DNA of 64,000 nt from Hahella chejuensis KCTC 2396 (GTDB lineage Bacteria; Pseudomonadota; Gammaproteobacteria; Pseudomonadales; Oleiphilaceae), in contig NC_007645.1 in assembly GCF_000012985.1 (NCBI RefSeq), forward strand, positions 4,548,581 through 4,612,580, in the 5' to 3' direction. Shown in pieces: positions 26,852 through 37,564 of the stretch (position 1 is its first letter; each line of letters starts with the position of its first letter). Made by a program: the position numbers and the translations under genes. The notes beneath the pieces were generated by a model. The model searched no databases. It saw only the letters and a list, made by a program, of their open reading frames with translations, and was not told where the DNA came from.

Positions 26852-29272
26852 ATGAGTAACCTGTTTCGCAAAGTCTGGAATTTTCGCGAGACCTCTCCGC
26901 TTTCTTTTCGCATGTTGGGCTACATCCTTGTGTGTAGCTCCCTGTTTACGCTGTTCGCCACAGGCATCCAGGTGTATGCGGACTACCGGAAAGACGTTTC
27001 GTTGGTCGATCAGCGCATGAACCTGATCGAAACCAGTTACCAGTCCTCTCTGGCGCGCAGCCTGTGGTCTCTCGACCAAAAACTGCTGCGCGTGCAAATG
27101 CAGGGCATATTAAACCTTCCCGACATCGTGCACCTGCACCTGCAAATTTATCCAGACTCGGAAATTGAGATGGGCGAGATCCCACCGCGGATTCCCACCA
27201 TCAAGCACAAAATCAAACTACAGCACTCTTCCGACGATCTTTACGAACTGGGAGAGCTGACCATTACCGCAAGCCTTGACGATATCTACCGTCAGCTGCG
27301 TCAGCGCATCTTCGTCATCATGACGACTCAGGCGTTCAAGACTTTTTTCATTTCCGTGCTGATTTTATGGATATTTCAGTATTTGGTGACTCGCCATCTG
27401 TCCAAAATGGCCAACTACGCCCGCGGTCTCAATATCCATCAATTAGACACGCCTTTAGCCCTGGACCGTTCATACAAGAGCAGCCAACCGCCGGATGAGC
27501 TACAACGAGTCACGGACGCCATTAACGAAATGCGCCTCACCCTTCTCAACGACATAGAGAAGCAGAAGCAGGACGCAGCGGAGATTCGCAAGCTGTCGCT
27601 GGCCATAGAACAAAGTCCCTCTTCCGTGCTGATCTGCGACAAGCGCTGGAAGATCACCTACGCCAACCAGAAATTCAGCCAGCTGACCGGACACAATCTG
27701 AACTCCATCATTGGCAAGCATCCCAAAACCCTGACGCATATCAGTCCGGATGAGTCTCAGAACGAGCAGCTCTGGCACAATATAGAGATTCAGGTGGAGC
27801 GCGCTGGCATGTGGCAAGGGGAAATGCACAGCACCCGCCACGGCGGCGAAAAGTTTTGGGAGCAAGTGGTGATCACCCCCATCCGGGACACCGATGGCGA
27901 GTCGTCACAGTATCTGATTCTGGGCGAAGACATCAGCGTCCGGAAACGTTACGAGCAACAATTGCTGCGACAAGCCAATTACGACCTGCTTACCGGCCTG
28001 CCAAACCGCATGCTGGCGCTGGATCGCCTCAAATTGGCGCTGGCGCAATCGCGCCGGGATAAATCCCAGGTTGGCTTGATGTTCCTGGATCTTGATAACT
28101 TCAAACATATCAACGACACGCTTGGCCACGATAACGGCGACACGCTGTTGATCGAGGCCTCGCGCCGAATCGCGTCCTCTCTGCGCGGCAACAGTACGGT
28201 GGCCCGTTTGGGAGGAGACGAGTTCCTGATCATTCTGCCGTCGCTGGAATCCCCTGAGGATTCTGAACTGGTGGCCGCGCGCATTCTGCAGGCGTTCTCT
28301 TCGCCATTCCTGCTCAACAATCAGGAAATATTCGTCAGCACCAGCATCGGCATCGCCATTTATCCAACGGATAGCGAAAACTCCAGCACCTTGCTACAAC
28401 AGGCTGACGCAGCGATGTATCAGGCCAAGCACAAAGGCAAGAGCGCCTACCACCGCTTCACTCCGGACCTCAACCAGCAGTCCAGAGAACGTCTCAAACT
28501 GGAAACGCAATTGCGTAAAGCAATTGAACAAGACGAATTACTGCTGTATTACCAGCCCATTGTAGAAACCGCCAACGGCCAGTTGGTTGGCGCAGAAGCG
28601 TTGATCCGCTGGGACAATCCCTTGCTGGGGCTGGTGGCGCCGGACAAATTCATTCCACTGGCGGAGGAAACAGGCCTGATCACCTCCATCGGCGAGTGGG
28701 TGCTGCATACCGCTTGTCGCGACGTCAAAAAATGGCATGAGGATACGGGACTGAAGCTGACGATCGCCGTCAACGTCTCTCCACGCCAGTTCCGCGACGT
28801 CAAATTCATCGATACGGTGATGAAAGCGTTGGAGGTCAACGATCTGGCGGGCGAGTATCTGGAATTGGAAATCACGGAAAGACTGCTGCTGGATGACTCT
28901 ATCGAAACCTTTGAAATACTGCACAAGCTGGATGCAATGGGCGTGAAACTGTCCGTAGACGACTTCGGCACCGGCTATTCGGCGCTCAGTTACCTGAAGA
29001 GTTACCCATTCGACTCTCTCAAAATTGACCGTTCCTTCGTCAAGGATGTAAACACCGAAGCGGAGGACGCGGCGCTGGTGACGGCGATCATCACTATGGC
29101 TCACAGCCTGGGTCTCAAGGTCATAGGCGAAGGTGTGGAAGATGTCGCGCAAATGCAATTCTTACGCGCCAAAGGTTGCGACTACGCACAGGGTTATTAT
29201 TACAACCGGCCAGTGGCGGAGAGCGACTTCTGCAATTGGATATCGGAAAACCGGCGCGCCTACGCCACGTAA
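26852..29272 (+). CDS. Membrane GGDEF-EAL protein with PAS domain
   Basis: An 806-residue c-di-GMP signalling protein. One N-terminal helix (about 20-40), a periplasmic sensor part and a second helix (about 155-175) are followed by a HAMP-like linker. A PAS domain (about 245-365) comes next, then GGDEF (LTGLPNRMLALDRL, ARLGGDEFLI) and EAL (VGAEALIRWDNP, DDFGTGYSAL, GVEDVAQM). Both catalytic signatures are intact, so it could make or break c-di-GMP. The RxxD inhibitory site before GGDEF is replaced by RGNS, suggesting no product inhibition there. It is divergent from the disordered-protein gene. Confidence 0.92.
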   Translation: MSNLFRKVWNFRETSPLSFRMLGYILVCSSLFTLFATGIQVYADYRKDVSLVDQRMNLIETSYQSSLARSLWSLDQKLLRVQMQGILNLPDIVHLHLQIYPDSEIEMGEIPPRIPTIKHKIKLQHSSDDLYELGELTITASLDDIYRQLRQRIFVIMTTQAFKTFFISVLILWIFQYLVTRHLSKMANYARGLNIHQLDTPLALDRSYKSSQPPDELQRVTDAINEMRLTLLNDIEKQKQDAAEIRKLSLAIEQSPSSVLICDKRWKITYANQKFSQLTGHNLNSIIGKHPKTLTHISPDESQNEQLWHNIEIQVERAGMWQGEMHSTRHGGEKFWEQVVITPIRDTDGESSQYLILGEDISVRKRYEQQLLRQANYDLLTGLPNRMLALDRLKLALAQSRRDKSQVGLMFLDLDNFKHINDTLGHDNGDTLLIEASRRIASSLRGNSTVARLGGDEFLIILPSLESPEDSELVAARILQAFSSPFLLNNQEIFVSTSIGIAIYPTDSENSSTLLQQADAAMYQAKHKGKSAYHRFTPDLNQQSRERLKLETQLRKAIEQDELLLYYQPIVETANGQLVGAEALIRWDNPLLGLVAPDKFIPLAEETGLITSIGEWVLHTACRDVKKWHEDTGLKLTIAVNVSPRQFRDVKFIDTVMKALEVNDLAGEYLELEITERLLLDDSIETFEILHKLDAMGVKLSVDDFGTGYSALSYLKSYPFDSLKIDRSFVKDVNTEAEDAALVTAIITMAHSLGLKVIGEGVEDVAQMQFLRAKGCDYAQGYYYNRPVAESDFCNWISENRRAYAT

Positions 29273-29377
29273 ACGCCCCTTGTGCTCAGAGGCGCCAGTC
29301 GTCATCATGAGCCATACTTGAGGGGCATATCATCACCCCGACTTTTAGTCACCGGAAAACAAGCATCCAAGGCAGGT

Positions 29378-30580
29378 ATGACAGGAAAACTTATTCTGGT
29401 GTTGAACAGTGGAAGTTCCTCACTCAAGTTCGCTATTATCGACCCCGAGCAAGATGCTCCTCTACTCATCGGCATCGCCGAACGCCTGGGCTCCGCCAAC
29501 GCCGATTTTCGTATGCGCTGGCGTAACGAAGAAGACAAACGCCAACCTTGCCCCGACGCAGACCATGCACGCGTCATCGACCAACTGTTCCAAGCTATGC
29601 ATGAGCATGGCGTCGACGCCACAGACCTGACGGGCGTCGGACACCGAGTTGTGCATGGCGGCGAGACCTTTCGCGATTCGGCCACCATTGACGAGCAGGT
29701 TATCGCCAAAATTGAGCAGTGCGCCAAGCTTGCGCCCTTACATAACCCCGTCAACTTGCTGGGCATCAAAGCGATTGCGCGAAAATACCCGGACTTATCC
29801 CAAGTGGCGGTATTCGACACCTCTTTTCATCAAACCCTGCCGGATTACGCATATACCTACGCCCTCCCCTACGAACTGTATCGGGCGCACGGAGTAAGAC
29901 GCTATGGATTTCACGGCTCCAGCCATCGTTTTGTCGCAGGACGCGCAGCCGACCTGCTTGGCAAGCCGCTAAAGGACTGTAATTTTATCAGTGTCCATCT
30001 CGGAAATGGCTGCAGCGCCACAGCCATTAAAGGCGGCGTCTCGGTCGACACCAGCATGGGACTGACGCCATTGGAAGGCTTGGTGATGGGTTCCCGCTGC
30101 GGCGATCTCGATCCTGGCCTGATTCTGCATTTGACGCAAACATTGAATTACACGCCTGATCAACTATCGCACATGCTCAACAAGGAGAGCGGACTGCTTG
30201 GCGTCTCAGAAGTCAGCAATGATATGCGTGAGCTGCTGCGTCTTAGTGAAGAAGGTCATCATCAGGCCGCCCTGGCGATCGAAATTTTCTGCTACCGGCT
30301 GGCGAAAATGATCGCTGGCTACTATCTGGCGACAGCGCCGCTGGACGCCGTTATTTTCACTGGGGGCATAGGCGAAAATGCTGCGCCGATACGCGCCAGG
30401 GCATGCGCCTGGCTCAAGCCCCTGGGCGTCTACATGGATGAAGAGGCGAACCGCCGCCACGGAGAGGAAAACCAGAGACGCATATCCAAGGACGACTCGC
30501 TGAATATCATGGTCGTTCCCACCAACGAGGAGCTTCTTATCGCCCGGGACACCCTGGCGTTGATTAGGCGCCGTAAATAA
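29378..30580 (+). CDS. ackA: Acetate kinase AckA
   Basis: Interconverts acetate + ATP and acetyl phosphate + ADP. The 400-residue cytoplasmic protein has the ASKHA motifs LVLNSGSSSLKFAI, GHRVVHGGE, FDTSFHQTLP (substrate-site residues), YGFHGSSHRFV, HLGNGCSATAIKGG and FTGGIGENA. ATG 29378 (MTGKLILVLN) is chosen for its AGG-rich upstream site and family length; the open frame starts at 29282. pta follows 50 bases later, making the ackA-pta acetate pathway. Confidence 0.96.
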   Translation: MTGKLILVLNSGSSSLKFAIIDPEQDAPLLIGIAERLGSANADFRMRWRNEEDKRQPCPDADHARVIDQLFQAMHEHGVDATDLTGVGHRVVHGGETFRDSATIDEQVIAKIEQCAKLAPLHNPVNLLGIKAIARKYPDLSQVAVFDTSFHQTLPDYAYTYALPYELYRAHGVRRYGFHGSSHRFVAGRAADLLGKPLKDCNFISVHLGNGCSATAIKGGVSVDTSMGLTPLEGLVMGSRCGDLDPGLILHLTQTLNYTPDQLSHMLNKESGLLGVSEVSNDMRELLRLSEEGHHQAALAIEIFCYRLAKMIAGYYLATAPLDAVIFTGGIGENAAPIRARACAWLKPLGVYMDEEANRRHGEENQRRISKDDSLNIMVVPTNEELLIARDTLALIRRRK

Positions 30581-30630
30581 TCGCAGTAGACGTCATCTTA
30601 TTTTCACCGCCCTAACCAAGAGGAATCATC

Positions 30631-32778
30631 GTGGCCAAAGTTCTCTTTATCGCCCCCGCCTCCGTGTCGGTAGGCTTGACCTCCGTCTGCCTTGGCTTAA
30701 TCAGGGCCTACGACAGCGTAGGGCTGCGCGTCGCGTTCTTCAAACCATTCGCACAACCCCGCGATAATCATCATGAAACGGATCGCTCAATCATATTCAC
30801 CCGGGAAAAAATGGGCTTAACCGTCCCGGACCCAATGTCCTTGCGCCACGCCCACAACCTGATGAGCCAGCAGCAAACGCCCCTGCTGATGGAACAAACC
30901 ATCGCGCTATTTCACAAAGTGGATACGGAGGCGGATGTCGTCATCGTTGAAGGCGTCGCGCCCCCACCCGGCGATGACTATTCCGCCCGTCTGAATGTCG
31001 AAGTGGCGCGCAACCTGGACGCCGAAGTCATCCTGGTCGCCGCCCCTGACGGCATGCCCCCACAAGACCTGGATGATCACCTTTCTCTCGCCTCCCGACT
31101 GTTTGCAGACCCGTCCGATCCTGATGTCGTCGGTTGCGTGCTTAATAAAGTGCACGCCCCCCATGGCGACGAGCCGCCCTTTAGCGACGACGCCGATGAA
31201 GACAAGACTTCAGCCGAAAGGCATGACTATGGAAAAGAGTGCAAAGTATTCCGTCAATCTCATTTTCGCCTCATCGCCAGCATTCCCTGGCGCGCCGACC
31301 TGGTAGCGCCCAGAACCTCAGACATTGTTGAGGAGTTGGAAGCGGAGTATTTGAACGAAGGCAAATCCAAGCAGCGCAGGGTGCTCCATACGACCGTGTG
31401 CGCCCGCACCATACCCAATATGGTTAACCGCCTGAAACCGGGCGCCTTGATCATCACGCCAGGAGATCGTGAAGATATTTTCGTCACCAGTTGCGCCGCC
31501 GCCCTGACCGGCGTTCCCTTGGCGGGCCTATTGCTGACTGGCGGCTTGAAGCCGGACCCGCGCACGCTGAAGTTATGCCAGTCGGCCCTGGATACCGGCC
31601 TTCCCGTTCTGAGCACCCGTAAGGACACCTATGTCACCGCCAGCATGGTGTCGCGCATGGATACCGAAGTGCCGCTGGACGACATGGAGCGTATCGAGTC
31701 CGTTATCGCCAGCGTGTCCGCCCATATTGACCCTGAATGGCTCAAGCAATCCGTGAGCCTGCCGCGCAAGCCCCGCATGTCGCCGGCGGCGTTCCGCTAT
31801 CAATTATCGAAGCGGGCGAAGGAAGCCAATAAGACCATTATTCTTCCCGAAGGAAATGAACCGCGAACCATACAGGCCGCCACCATTTGCCATGACCGCG
31901 GCATTGCAAAATGTATTCTGGTAGGCAAGCGTCAGGAAATTCTGGCCGTCGCTGAGGCTCAGGGCGTGCAATTGCCAGACGCCATTCAGATCATCGAACC
32001 GGATCAAGTCAGGGAGAAGTATATTTCTCCCATGGTGGAGTTACGCAGGCACAAAGGATTGACGCCACAAATGGCGGAGGCGCAACTGGAAGATAATGTT
32101 GTGCTCGCCACCATGATGCTGGCGCTTGGCGAAGTGGACGGACTGGTATCCGGCGCCGTACACACCACCGCCAATACCGTGCGCCCCGCCCTGCAACTTA
32201 TCAAAGCCCGCAAAGGATGCCGTATTGTCTCCTCGGTATTCTTCATGTGCCTGCCGGAACAGGTGCTGGTTTATGGCGATTGCGCTATCAATCCGGACCC
32301 GGATGCGGAAGAACTCGCAGATATTGCGCTGCAATGCGCGGATTCTGCCGTCCTCTTCGGGATCGAGCCCCGTGTGGCGATGCTCAGCTACAGTACTGGC
32401 GACTCTGGAACTGGCAGCGATGTGGACAAAGTCCGCGCAGCGACCAAACTCGCCCATGAGAAACGCCCGGACTTATTGTTGGATGGACCATTGCAGTATG
32501 ACGCCGCCGCGATCGAAGACGTCGCCAAAACCAAAGCTCCCGACAGTAAAGTAGCGGGTAAGGCGACGGTATTTGTGTTCCCAGATCTGAATACCGGCAA
32601 CACCACCTACAAAGCAGTGCAACGTAGCGCAAATGTCATCAGTATGGGCCCGATGTTACAGGGCTTGAAGAAGCCTGTTAATGACTTGTCCCGCGGCGCA
32701 CTGGTGGAGGACATCGTCTACACTATTGCGCTGACGGCTGTGCAGGCGACTCAGAATACGGAAGTGTTGGAAAGCTAG
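30631..32778 (+). CDS. pta: Phosphate acetyltransferase Pta
   Basis: Interconverts acetyl-CoA + phosphate and acetyl phosphate + CoA. The 715-residue long-form enzyme has an N-terminal dethiobiotin-synthetase-like domain (about 1-230, FIAPASVSVGLTSV), a DRTGG domain (about 240-350, LIITPGDREDIFV) and the catalytic PTA domain (about 390-710, TIILPEGNEPRTIQA, VSGAVHTTANTVRPALQLI, YSTGDSGTGSDVDKV). Starts at GTG 30631 after AGAGGA. Co-transcribed with ackA; the long form is often regulated by pyruvate or NADH. Confidence 0.96.
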   Translation: MAKVLFIAPASVSVGLTSVCLGLIRAYDSVGLRVAFFKPFAQPRDNHHETDRSIIFTREKMGLTVPDPMSLRHAHNLMSQQQTPLLMEQTIALFHKVDTEADVVIVEGVAPPPGDDYSARLNVEVARNLDAEVILVAAPDGMPPQDLDDHLSLASRLFADPSDPDVVGCVLNKVHAPHGDEPPFSDDADEDKTSAERHDYGKECKVFRQSHFRLIASIPWRADLVAPRTSDIVEELEAEYLNEGKSKQRRVLHTTVCARTIPNMVNRLKPGALIITPGDREDIFVTSCAAALTGVPLAGLLLTGGLKPDPRTLKLCQSALDTGLPVLSTRKDTYVTASMVSRMDTEVPLDDMERIESVIASVSAHIDPEWLKQSVSLPRKPRMSPAAFRYQLSKRAKEANKTIILPEGNEPRTIQAATICHDRGIAKCILVGKRQEILAVAEAQGVQLPDAIQIIEPDQVREKYISPMVELRRHKGLTPQMAEAQLEDNVVLATMMLALGEVDGLVSGAVHTTANTVRPALQLIKARKGCRIVSSVFFMCLPEQVLVYGDCAINPDPDAEELADIALQCADSAVLFGIEPRVAMLSYSTGDSGTGSDVDKVRAATKLAHEKRPDLLLDGPLQYDAAAIEDVAKTKAPDSKVAGKATVFVFPDLNTGNTTYKAVQRSANVISMGPMLQGLKKPVNDLSRGALVEDIVYTIALTAVQATQNTEVLES

Positions 32779-32784
32779 GATTAT

Positions 32785-32806
32785 CGCCGCCGGAACCCCG
32801 GCGGCG
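32785..32806 (+). terminator. Probable terminator after pta
   Basis: CGCCGCCGG and CCGGCGGCG form a perfect 9-bp stem with an AACC loop, but only three T follow, so its strength is uncertain. It lies between pta and the convergent der gene. Confidence 0.55.
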
Positions 32807-32826
32807 TTTATACGCAAGAAACGGTA

Positions 32827-34245
32827 TTAGCGGGACTTTTTGCGTTTCTGCTTATGCTTGAGCTTCTTAACGTGCTTCATCAAGCGCTCTTTTTTCTTCT
32901 GTTGTCGCGGCGACAGCTTATTCTTTTTGCCTGCAAAGGGGTTCTCGCCGCTACGGAACTCAAAACGTATCGGCGTACCGACCACTTTTAAAACTTTGCG
33001 GAAAGTGTTCTCCAGATAGCGCTTATAGCTGTTTGGCAGAGCGTCAGTCTGGTTGCCATGCACAATTATCAGAGGAGGATTCGAGCCGCCTTGGTGCGCA
33101 TAACGCAACTTGATGCGGCGTCCATTCACCATTGGAGGCTGATGCTGGGAAACAGCGTCCTCCAGCAGGGTGGTCAACTGATTGGTGGACCACTTCGCCA
33201 TGGCGCTGTCGAAGCACTCATGCACAGACTCGTACAAATGCCCGACGCCAGTGCCGTGCAACGCAGAGATAAAATGGATCTGGGCGTACTCCACAAACCC
33301 CATGCGTCGATCGATCTCGCGCCGCACCTCGTCCTTGTCGTCCTGGGACATACCGTCCCACTTATTGATCGCCAGAACCAGAGCGCGTCCGGCTTCAATA
33401 GCGAAACCGAGCAAATGCAAATCCTGGTCAACAATGCCTTCGCGGGCGTCCAGGACCAACACAACCACATGCGCGTCCTTGATCGCCTGCAAGGTCTTCA
33501 CTATGGAGAATTTTTCCACCGCTTCGCTGACATTTTTACGCCGGCGCACCCCTGCCGTGTCAATCAGAGTATAACGCTCGCCCAATCGCTCATACGGGAT
33601 ATAGACAGAATCCCGGGTAGTGCCGGGCTGGTCGAACACCACAACGCGATCTTCACCCAACAAGCGATTCACCAGCGTTGATTTACCAACGTTGGGACGG
33701 CCTATGATGCCGATACGTATACCGGAATCATCTTCGCCTTCCAGCGGCTCTTGCTCTGGAAACGGCTCTAACGCTTTTTCCAGCAATGAACGCACGCCGC
33801 GGTTATGCGCAGCAGCGGTGTACATGTACTCCTGAAAGCCCATCGCAAAAAAGTCCGCCGCCGCCACTTCCGGCTGCATGCCATCAATTTTGTTCACCAC
33901 TAAAATGGTGGGCTTGCCGCGTACGCGCAGTTCTTTGGCGATCATTTCGTCAGCGGGCGTAACGCCTGCTTGCGCGTCCACCACAAACAACACTACATCC
34001 GCCTCGTTCATGGCGGTGAATGACTGCCCCGCCATGGCCGCGTCTATGCCTTGCTCTTCCCCGGTAATCCCCCCGGTATCAACGACAATATAGTGCTTGC
34101 CTTCCAACTCGCCTTCGCCGTATTTACGGTCGCGGGTCAGGCCCGGCAGGTTAGCGACGATAGCGTCACGACTGCGGGTCATGCGATTAAACAGCGTGGA
34201 CTTGCCAACATTTGGCCGCCCCACGAGGGCGATTACCGGTTTCAT
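32827..34245 (-). CDS. der: Ribosome-associated GTPase Der (EngA)
   Basis: Essential GTPase for 50S subunit assembly. The 472-residue protein has two G domains, each with GRPNVGKST (about residues 9 and 182) and matching DTGG / DTAG and NKID / NKWD motifs, then a KH-like domain and a very basic C-terminal tail ([20 protein letters not shown]) for RNA binding. Last gene of the hisS-yfgM-bamB-der order. Confidence 0.97.
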   Translation of the reverse strand: MKPVIALVGRPNVGKSTLFNRMTRSRDAIVANLPGLTRDRKYGEGELEGKHYIVVDTGGITGEEQGIDAAMAGQSFTAMNEADVVLFVVDAQAGVTPADEMIAKELRVRGKPTILVVNKIDGMQPEVAAADFFAMGFQEYMYTAAAHNRGVRSLLEKALEPFPEQEPLEGEDDSGIRIGIIGRPNVGKSTLVNRLLGEDRVVVFDQPGTTRDSVYIPYERLGERYTLIDTAGVRRRKNVSEAVEKFSIVKTLQAIKDAHVVVLVLDAREGIVDQDLHLLGFAIEAGRALVLAINKWDGMSQDDKDEVRREIDRRMGFVEYAQIHFISALHGTGVGHLYESVHECFDSAMAKWSTNQLTTLLEDAVSQHQPPMVNGRRIKLRYAHQGGSNPPLIIVHGNQTDALPNSYKRYLENTFRKVLKVVGTPIRFEFRSGENPFAGKKNKLSPRQQKKKERLMKHVKKLKHKQKRKKSR

Positions 34246-34318
34246 GATCGCGGATATCTCTAAATAATACGGTTACAACTTATACAAGAAACGCGACTTA
34301 AACCGTCGCGCGTCCAAA

Positions 34319-35473
34319 TCACTTAATGTCCCAGACGCTCAAGTCGCCGTCACTGCCCAGAATAATCAGATGATTACCATAAATCAGCGGAGCGGCGTGT
34401 ATGGGCTCGCCAGCAGGATGAATCCGCGCCAGCATGCGGCCATCTACTTGCGACAATATATGCACGTAGCCTTCCAAATCGCCCACCGCCAAGTAATTCC
34501 CCCAAACAACAGGAGAAGACAGCTCACGGTAGGACAAATCAGACTGACGCCAGATTTCCTTTTTGGAATTTCTGTCTATGGCGACCACATCTCCTTCGGT
34601 CGTGGAAACATAGATATTGGTGAATCCAATGCCTGGCGTCACATAGCTGGACATAGGCATGGACCATTCTTCCTTGCCATTCATCGGACTCAGACGCGAC
34701 AGCTGGCCCTGATAAGAGACAGCGAACAGTGCGCCGTCCTGCACCAATACATCGCCGTCAATATCCACGAGACGCTCAAGCTCAGTACGCCCTTTCGGCG
34801 TAGCAACACGTTGCTCCCAGTATAGCTGACCATCGTCGACGCTGACGGCGACAACGGAGCCGTTCGCCATACCGGAAATGACGCCGTCCTGCAACAATAC
34901 CGGCTTCGAGGAGCCCCGTAGAGTCAATGCAGGTTCATTGCTGGCGAATTCCCATAACTTCTTGCCATCTTCTACGTCATAGGCGGCTAATTTACCATCC
35001 AGTGTCTGCACAATGGCCTTGCCTGAACCGGACACAGCCGGCGCCAGCACTTCACTGGAAGTGGACGCGCGCCACAGAACTTCCCCATTGTCCCGATTTA
35101 ACGCCAACAGCTCACCGTCCAGGGTGGCGACAAAAATTCTACGATAGTCGCCTCCCACGCCGCCGACCAAAGGCTCATCCAGGTCGATATCCCAAAGGCG
35201 TTTTCCGCTCTCCAGCTCCATCGCATAGACTTCGCCGTCAATGTCGTTAGCGTATACTTTGTCATCAACGACAAAAGGCGCGAATTTCAAAAACTGCTCA
35301 TCCTGTCCATCGCCGATGGAGCGAGACCATAAGCGCTTCAGCTCTATTTCCGGCGTGAAGGATTTCAGCTCAGCGGGATCAGGACGCACATCGTCGCTGC
35401 CACATCCGCTCAATAACCCTGCCATAACGAAAAAAAGCGCCCCTAACGGGCGCCATTGAATTCGGAACTTCAT
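34319..35473 (-). CDS. bamB: Outer membrane assembly lipoprotein BamB
   Basis: Subunit of the BAM complex that inserts outer-membrane beta-barrel proteins. The 384-residue protein has a lipoprotein signal (VMAGLLSGCGSD, Cys about 24) followed by a PQQ-type beta-propeller with repeats such as VYAMELESGKRLWDID, LALNRDNGEVLWRAS and LAAYDVEDGKKLWEFA. It starts 8 bases after the yfgM stop. Confidence 0.95.
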   Translation of the reverse strand: MKFRIQWRPLGALFFVMAGLLSGCGSDDVRPDPAELKSFTPEIELKRLWSRSIGDGQDEQFLKFAPFVVDDKVYANDIDGEVYAMELESGKRLWDIDLDEPLVGGVGGDYRRIFVATLDGELLALNRDNGEVLWRASTSSEVLAPAVSGSGKAIVQTLDGKLAAYDVEDGKKLWEFASNEPALTLRGSSKPVLLQDGVISGMANGSVVAVSVDDGQLYWEQRVATPKGRTELERLVDIDGDVLVQDGALFAVSYQGQLSRLSPMNGKEEWSMPMSSYVTPGIGFTNIYVSTTEGDVVAIDRNSKKEIWRQSDLSYRELSSPVVWGNYLAVGDLEGYVHILSQVDGRMLARIHPAGEPIHAAPLIYGNHLIILGSDGDLSVWDIK

Positions 35474-35480
35474 GATAGAT

Positions 35481-36134
35481 TTATACGTCCGCCAAATCGT
35501 TCAACTTAATCTGCAATAGCTCAGTCGGCAACTCATGCTCTTTTGCGTCAGCCAGCGCCTGTTCATAGGCGGCTTTAGCTTCTGCGCGACTCCCCTTCAT
35601 CTTCAGAATGTCTCCGGCGAGCTCTTGGAAGTGAGAGTAAAAAACGTCGCCCTTCTGTGCTTTCAGGGCCGCCAACGCATCATCAAATTTCTGCTGCGCC
35701 GCCAGTACGCGCGCCAGGCGCAAAGACACTACGCGCTTGAGCGCCTCGTCTTCAGTTTCTGACGCCACCGCTTTCAGTGCCGTTTCCGCACCAGCGAAAT
35801 CCTTTTTCGCTACCGCTTGCTGCGCTTCATACAGCTTTGCATAGAGCGCGTAAGTGGTGCCCGGAAACTTGGACTGTAGCTCTGTCGCCAGGAAAGTAAT
35901 GTTAGCCTGAGATTTTTCGTCATCAGCCATTTGCGCAGCGCCAGCAGCCTGCACCAGCTCCTGATACATCTGCGACGCTTCTTCTTTCTTCTGCAGTTCG
36001 TTCTGGTTATAGGCCTTCCAGCCAAAAATCGCAGCCAGAGCCAAGCCGATGCCAATCAAAAGCGCATTGCCGTTTTCCTTCCACCAGTTTTTTATGGCGG
36101 CGATTTGTTCTTCTTCTGTGCGCAATGAATCCAC
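35481..36134 (-). CDS. yfgM: YfgM-like tetratricopeptide membrane protein
   Basis: Inner-membrane protein thought to link the SecYEG translocon to periplasmic chaperones. The 217-residue product has a short cytoplasmic N-terminus (EEEQIAAIKNWWKENG), one transmembrane segment (ALLIGIGLALAAIFGWKAY) and a periplasmic TPR-like domain (KFDDALAALKAQKGDVFYSH). GTG 36134 is chosen because GAGGAG lies seven bases upstream; a TTG at 36152 is less likely. It sits between hisS and bamB as in other gammaproteobacteria. Confidence 0.88.
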   Translation of the reverse strand: MDSLRTEEEQIAAIKNWWKENGNALLIGIGLALAAIFGWKAYNQNELQKKEEASQMYQELVQAAGAAQMADDEKSQANITFLATELQSKFPGTTYALYAKLYEAQQAVAKKDFAGAETALKAVASETEDEALKRVVSLRLARVLAAQQKFDDALAALKAQKGDVFYSHFQELAGDILKMKGSRAEAKAAYEQALADAKEHELPTELLQIKLNDLADV

Positions 36135-36171
36135 TTGTTTTCTCCTCAACAATAAGCATCAATAACTGTTA

Positions 36172-37446
36172 TTAAATCATTTGCGGCGCGCGCTGGATAA
36201 ACTCTTCCAGCGCCAGCGTTTTTTGCGCCTGATCGGTGCGTAGAGGTTTAATCGTCACTTCCCGCTGGCTGACTTCGCTCTCTCCCAACAGAAGCGCAAA
36301 CGCCGCCGAGCTTTTATCCGCCTTTTTCATCTGAGCTTTAAAGCTACCGCCGCCGCAATTCATCACGACACGGACATTCTGCTGCAGATCCCTCAATTGT
36401 TCCGCCACTTCAAAAGCATAAGCTTCCGCACCTTCACCTAGCGCTGCGATGAAGAAATCTGCGCGGTCCTGCAGACTGGCGGGGGTAAGGTTAAGCGTTT
36501 CCAACATCAGCACCAGACGCTCCACGCCCATCGCGAACCCAACTCCCGGCGTACCTTTGCCGCCCAGCTGCGCAACCAGACCATCATAACGACCGCCGGC
36601 GCAAACAGTGCCTTGCGCGCCGAGAGAGTCAGTAATCCACTCAAAAACAGTCTTGCCGTAATAATCCAATCCACGAACCAGTTTCGGATTGACGGTATAG
36701 CTCAAGCCTGCCTTATCGAGAAATGCGCGAAGTCCGGCAAAGTGCTGTGCGGACTCGGCATCCAAAAAGTCATTGAACAGTGGAGCGCCCTGAAGAATTT
36801 CCTGAGTCTTGGCGTCTTTACTATCCAGTATCCGCAATGGATTTGTAGAAAGCCTGCGCCGGCTGTCCTCGTCCAGTTGGTCCTCATACTGACCCAAGTA
36901 GTTGACCAACGCACGCCGATATTCCGCCCGCGCCTCAGCGCTGCCGATAGAGTTGATGTGCAGTTGGACATGGTCAGAAAGCCCCAACTTCTTCCATAGG
37001 CGCGCGGTCATAATGATCAGTTCGGCGTCAATATCTGGTCCATTAAAGCCGAAACATTCCACACCGATTTGATGAAACTGACGATAACGGCCTTTTTGAG
37101 GCCTTTCATGACGGAACATGGGGCCGCTATACCAAAGGCGGCGAGTCTGGTTGAACAATAACCCGTGCTCTTCTCCAGCGCGTACGCACCCTGCAGTTCC
37201 CTCTGGCCGCAAGGTCAGGCTGTCGCCATTGCGGTCCTCAAAGGTGTACATCTCTTTTTCGACGATATCCGTCACTTCACCTATGGAGCGTTTAAATAAA
37301 TCTGTCTGCTCCACAATCGGCATTCTGATTTCTTCAATGCCATATTGCTCAAACAGGCAACGCGCCGTGTCTTCCAGATAACGCCAGATAGGCGTTTGTT
37401 CCGGCAGCACATCGTTCATGCCCCGAATAGCCTGAATACGCGCCAA
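36172..37446 (-). CDS. hisS: Histidyl-tRNA synthetase
   Basis: Class II aminoacyl-tRNA synthetase charging tRNA-His. The 424-residue protein shows [12 protein letters not shown] near the start, motif 2 ([39 protein letters not shown]), the His-specific [15 protein letters not shown] and [11 protein letters not shown], and motif 3 ([13 protein letters not shown]). A C-terminal anticodon domain follows. It lies between ispG and yfgM. Confidence 0.97.
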   Translation of the reverse strand: MARIQAIRGMNDVLPEQTPIWRYLEDTARCLFEQYGIEEIRMPIVEQTDLFKRSIGEVTDIVEKEMYTFEDRNGDSLTLRPEGTAGCVRAGEEHGLLFNQTRRLWYSGPMFRHERPQKGRYRQFHQIGVECFGFNGPDIDAELIIMTARLWKKLGLSDHVQLHINSIGSAEARAEYRRALVNYLGQYEDQLDEDSRRRLSTNPLRILDSKDAKTQEILQGAPLFNDFLDAESAQHFAGLRAFLDKAGLSYTVNPKLVRGLDYYGKTVFEWITDSLGAQGTVCAGGRYDGLVAQLGGKGTPGVGFAMGVERLVLMLETLNLTPASLQDRADFFIAALGEGAEAYAFEVAEQLRDLQQNVRVVMNCGGGSFKAQMKKADKSSAAFALLLGESEVSQREVTIKPLRTDQAQKTLALEEFIQRAPQMI

Positions 37447-37564
37447 AATATTACCTCTAACTAAAGTAGTTCCTGATTGTCGGATATTAACGCCCCGACA
37501 ATGTTCAAATTCGTTCTACTGACTGAAGGCCCACCCTTCAGTTGCAACATCAAGGGCGTGATAT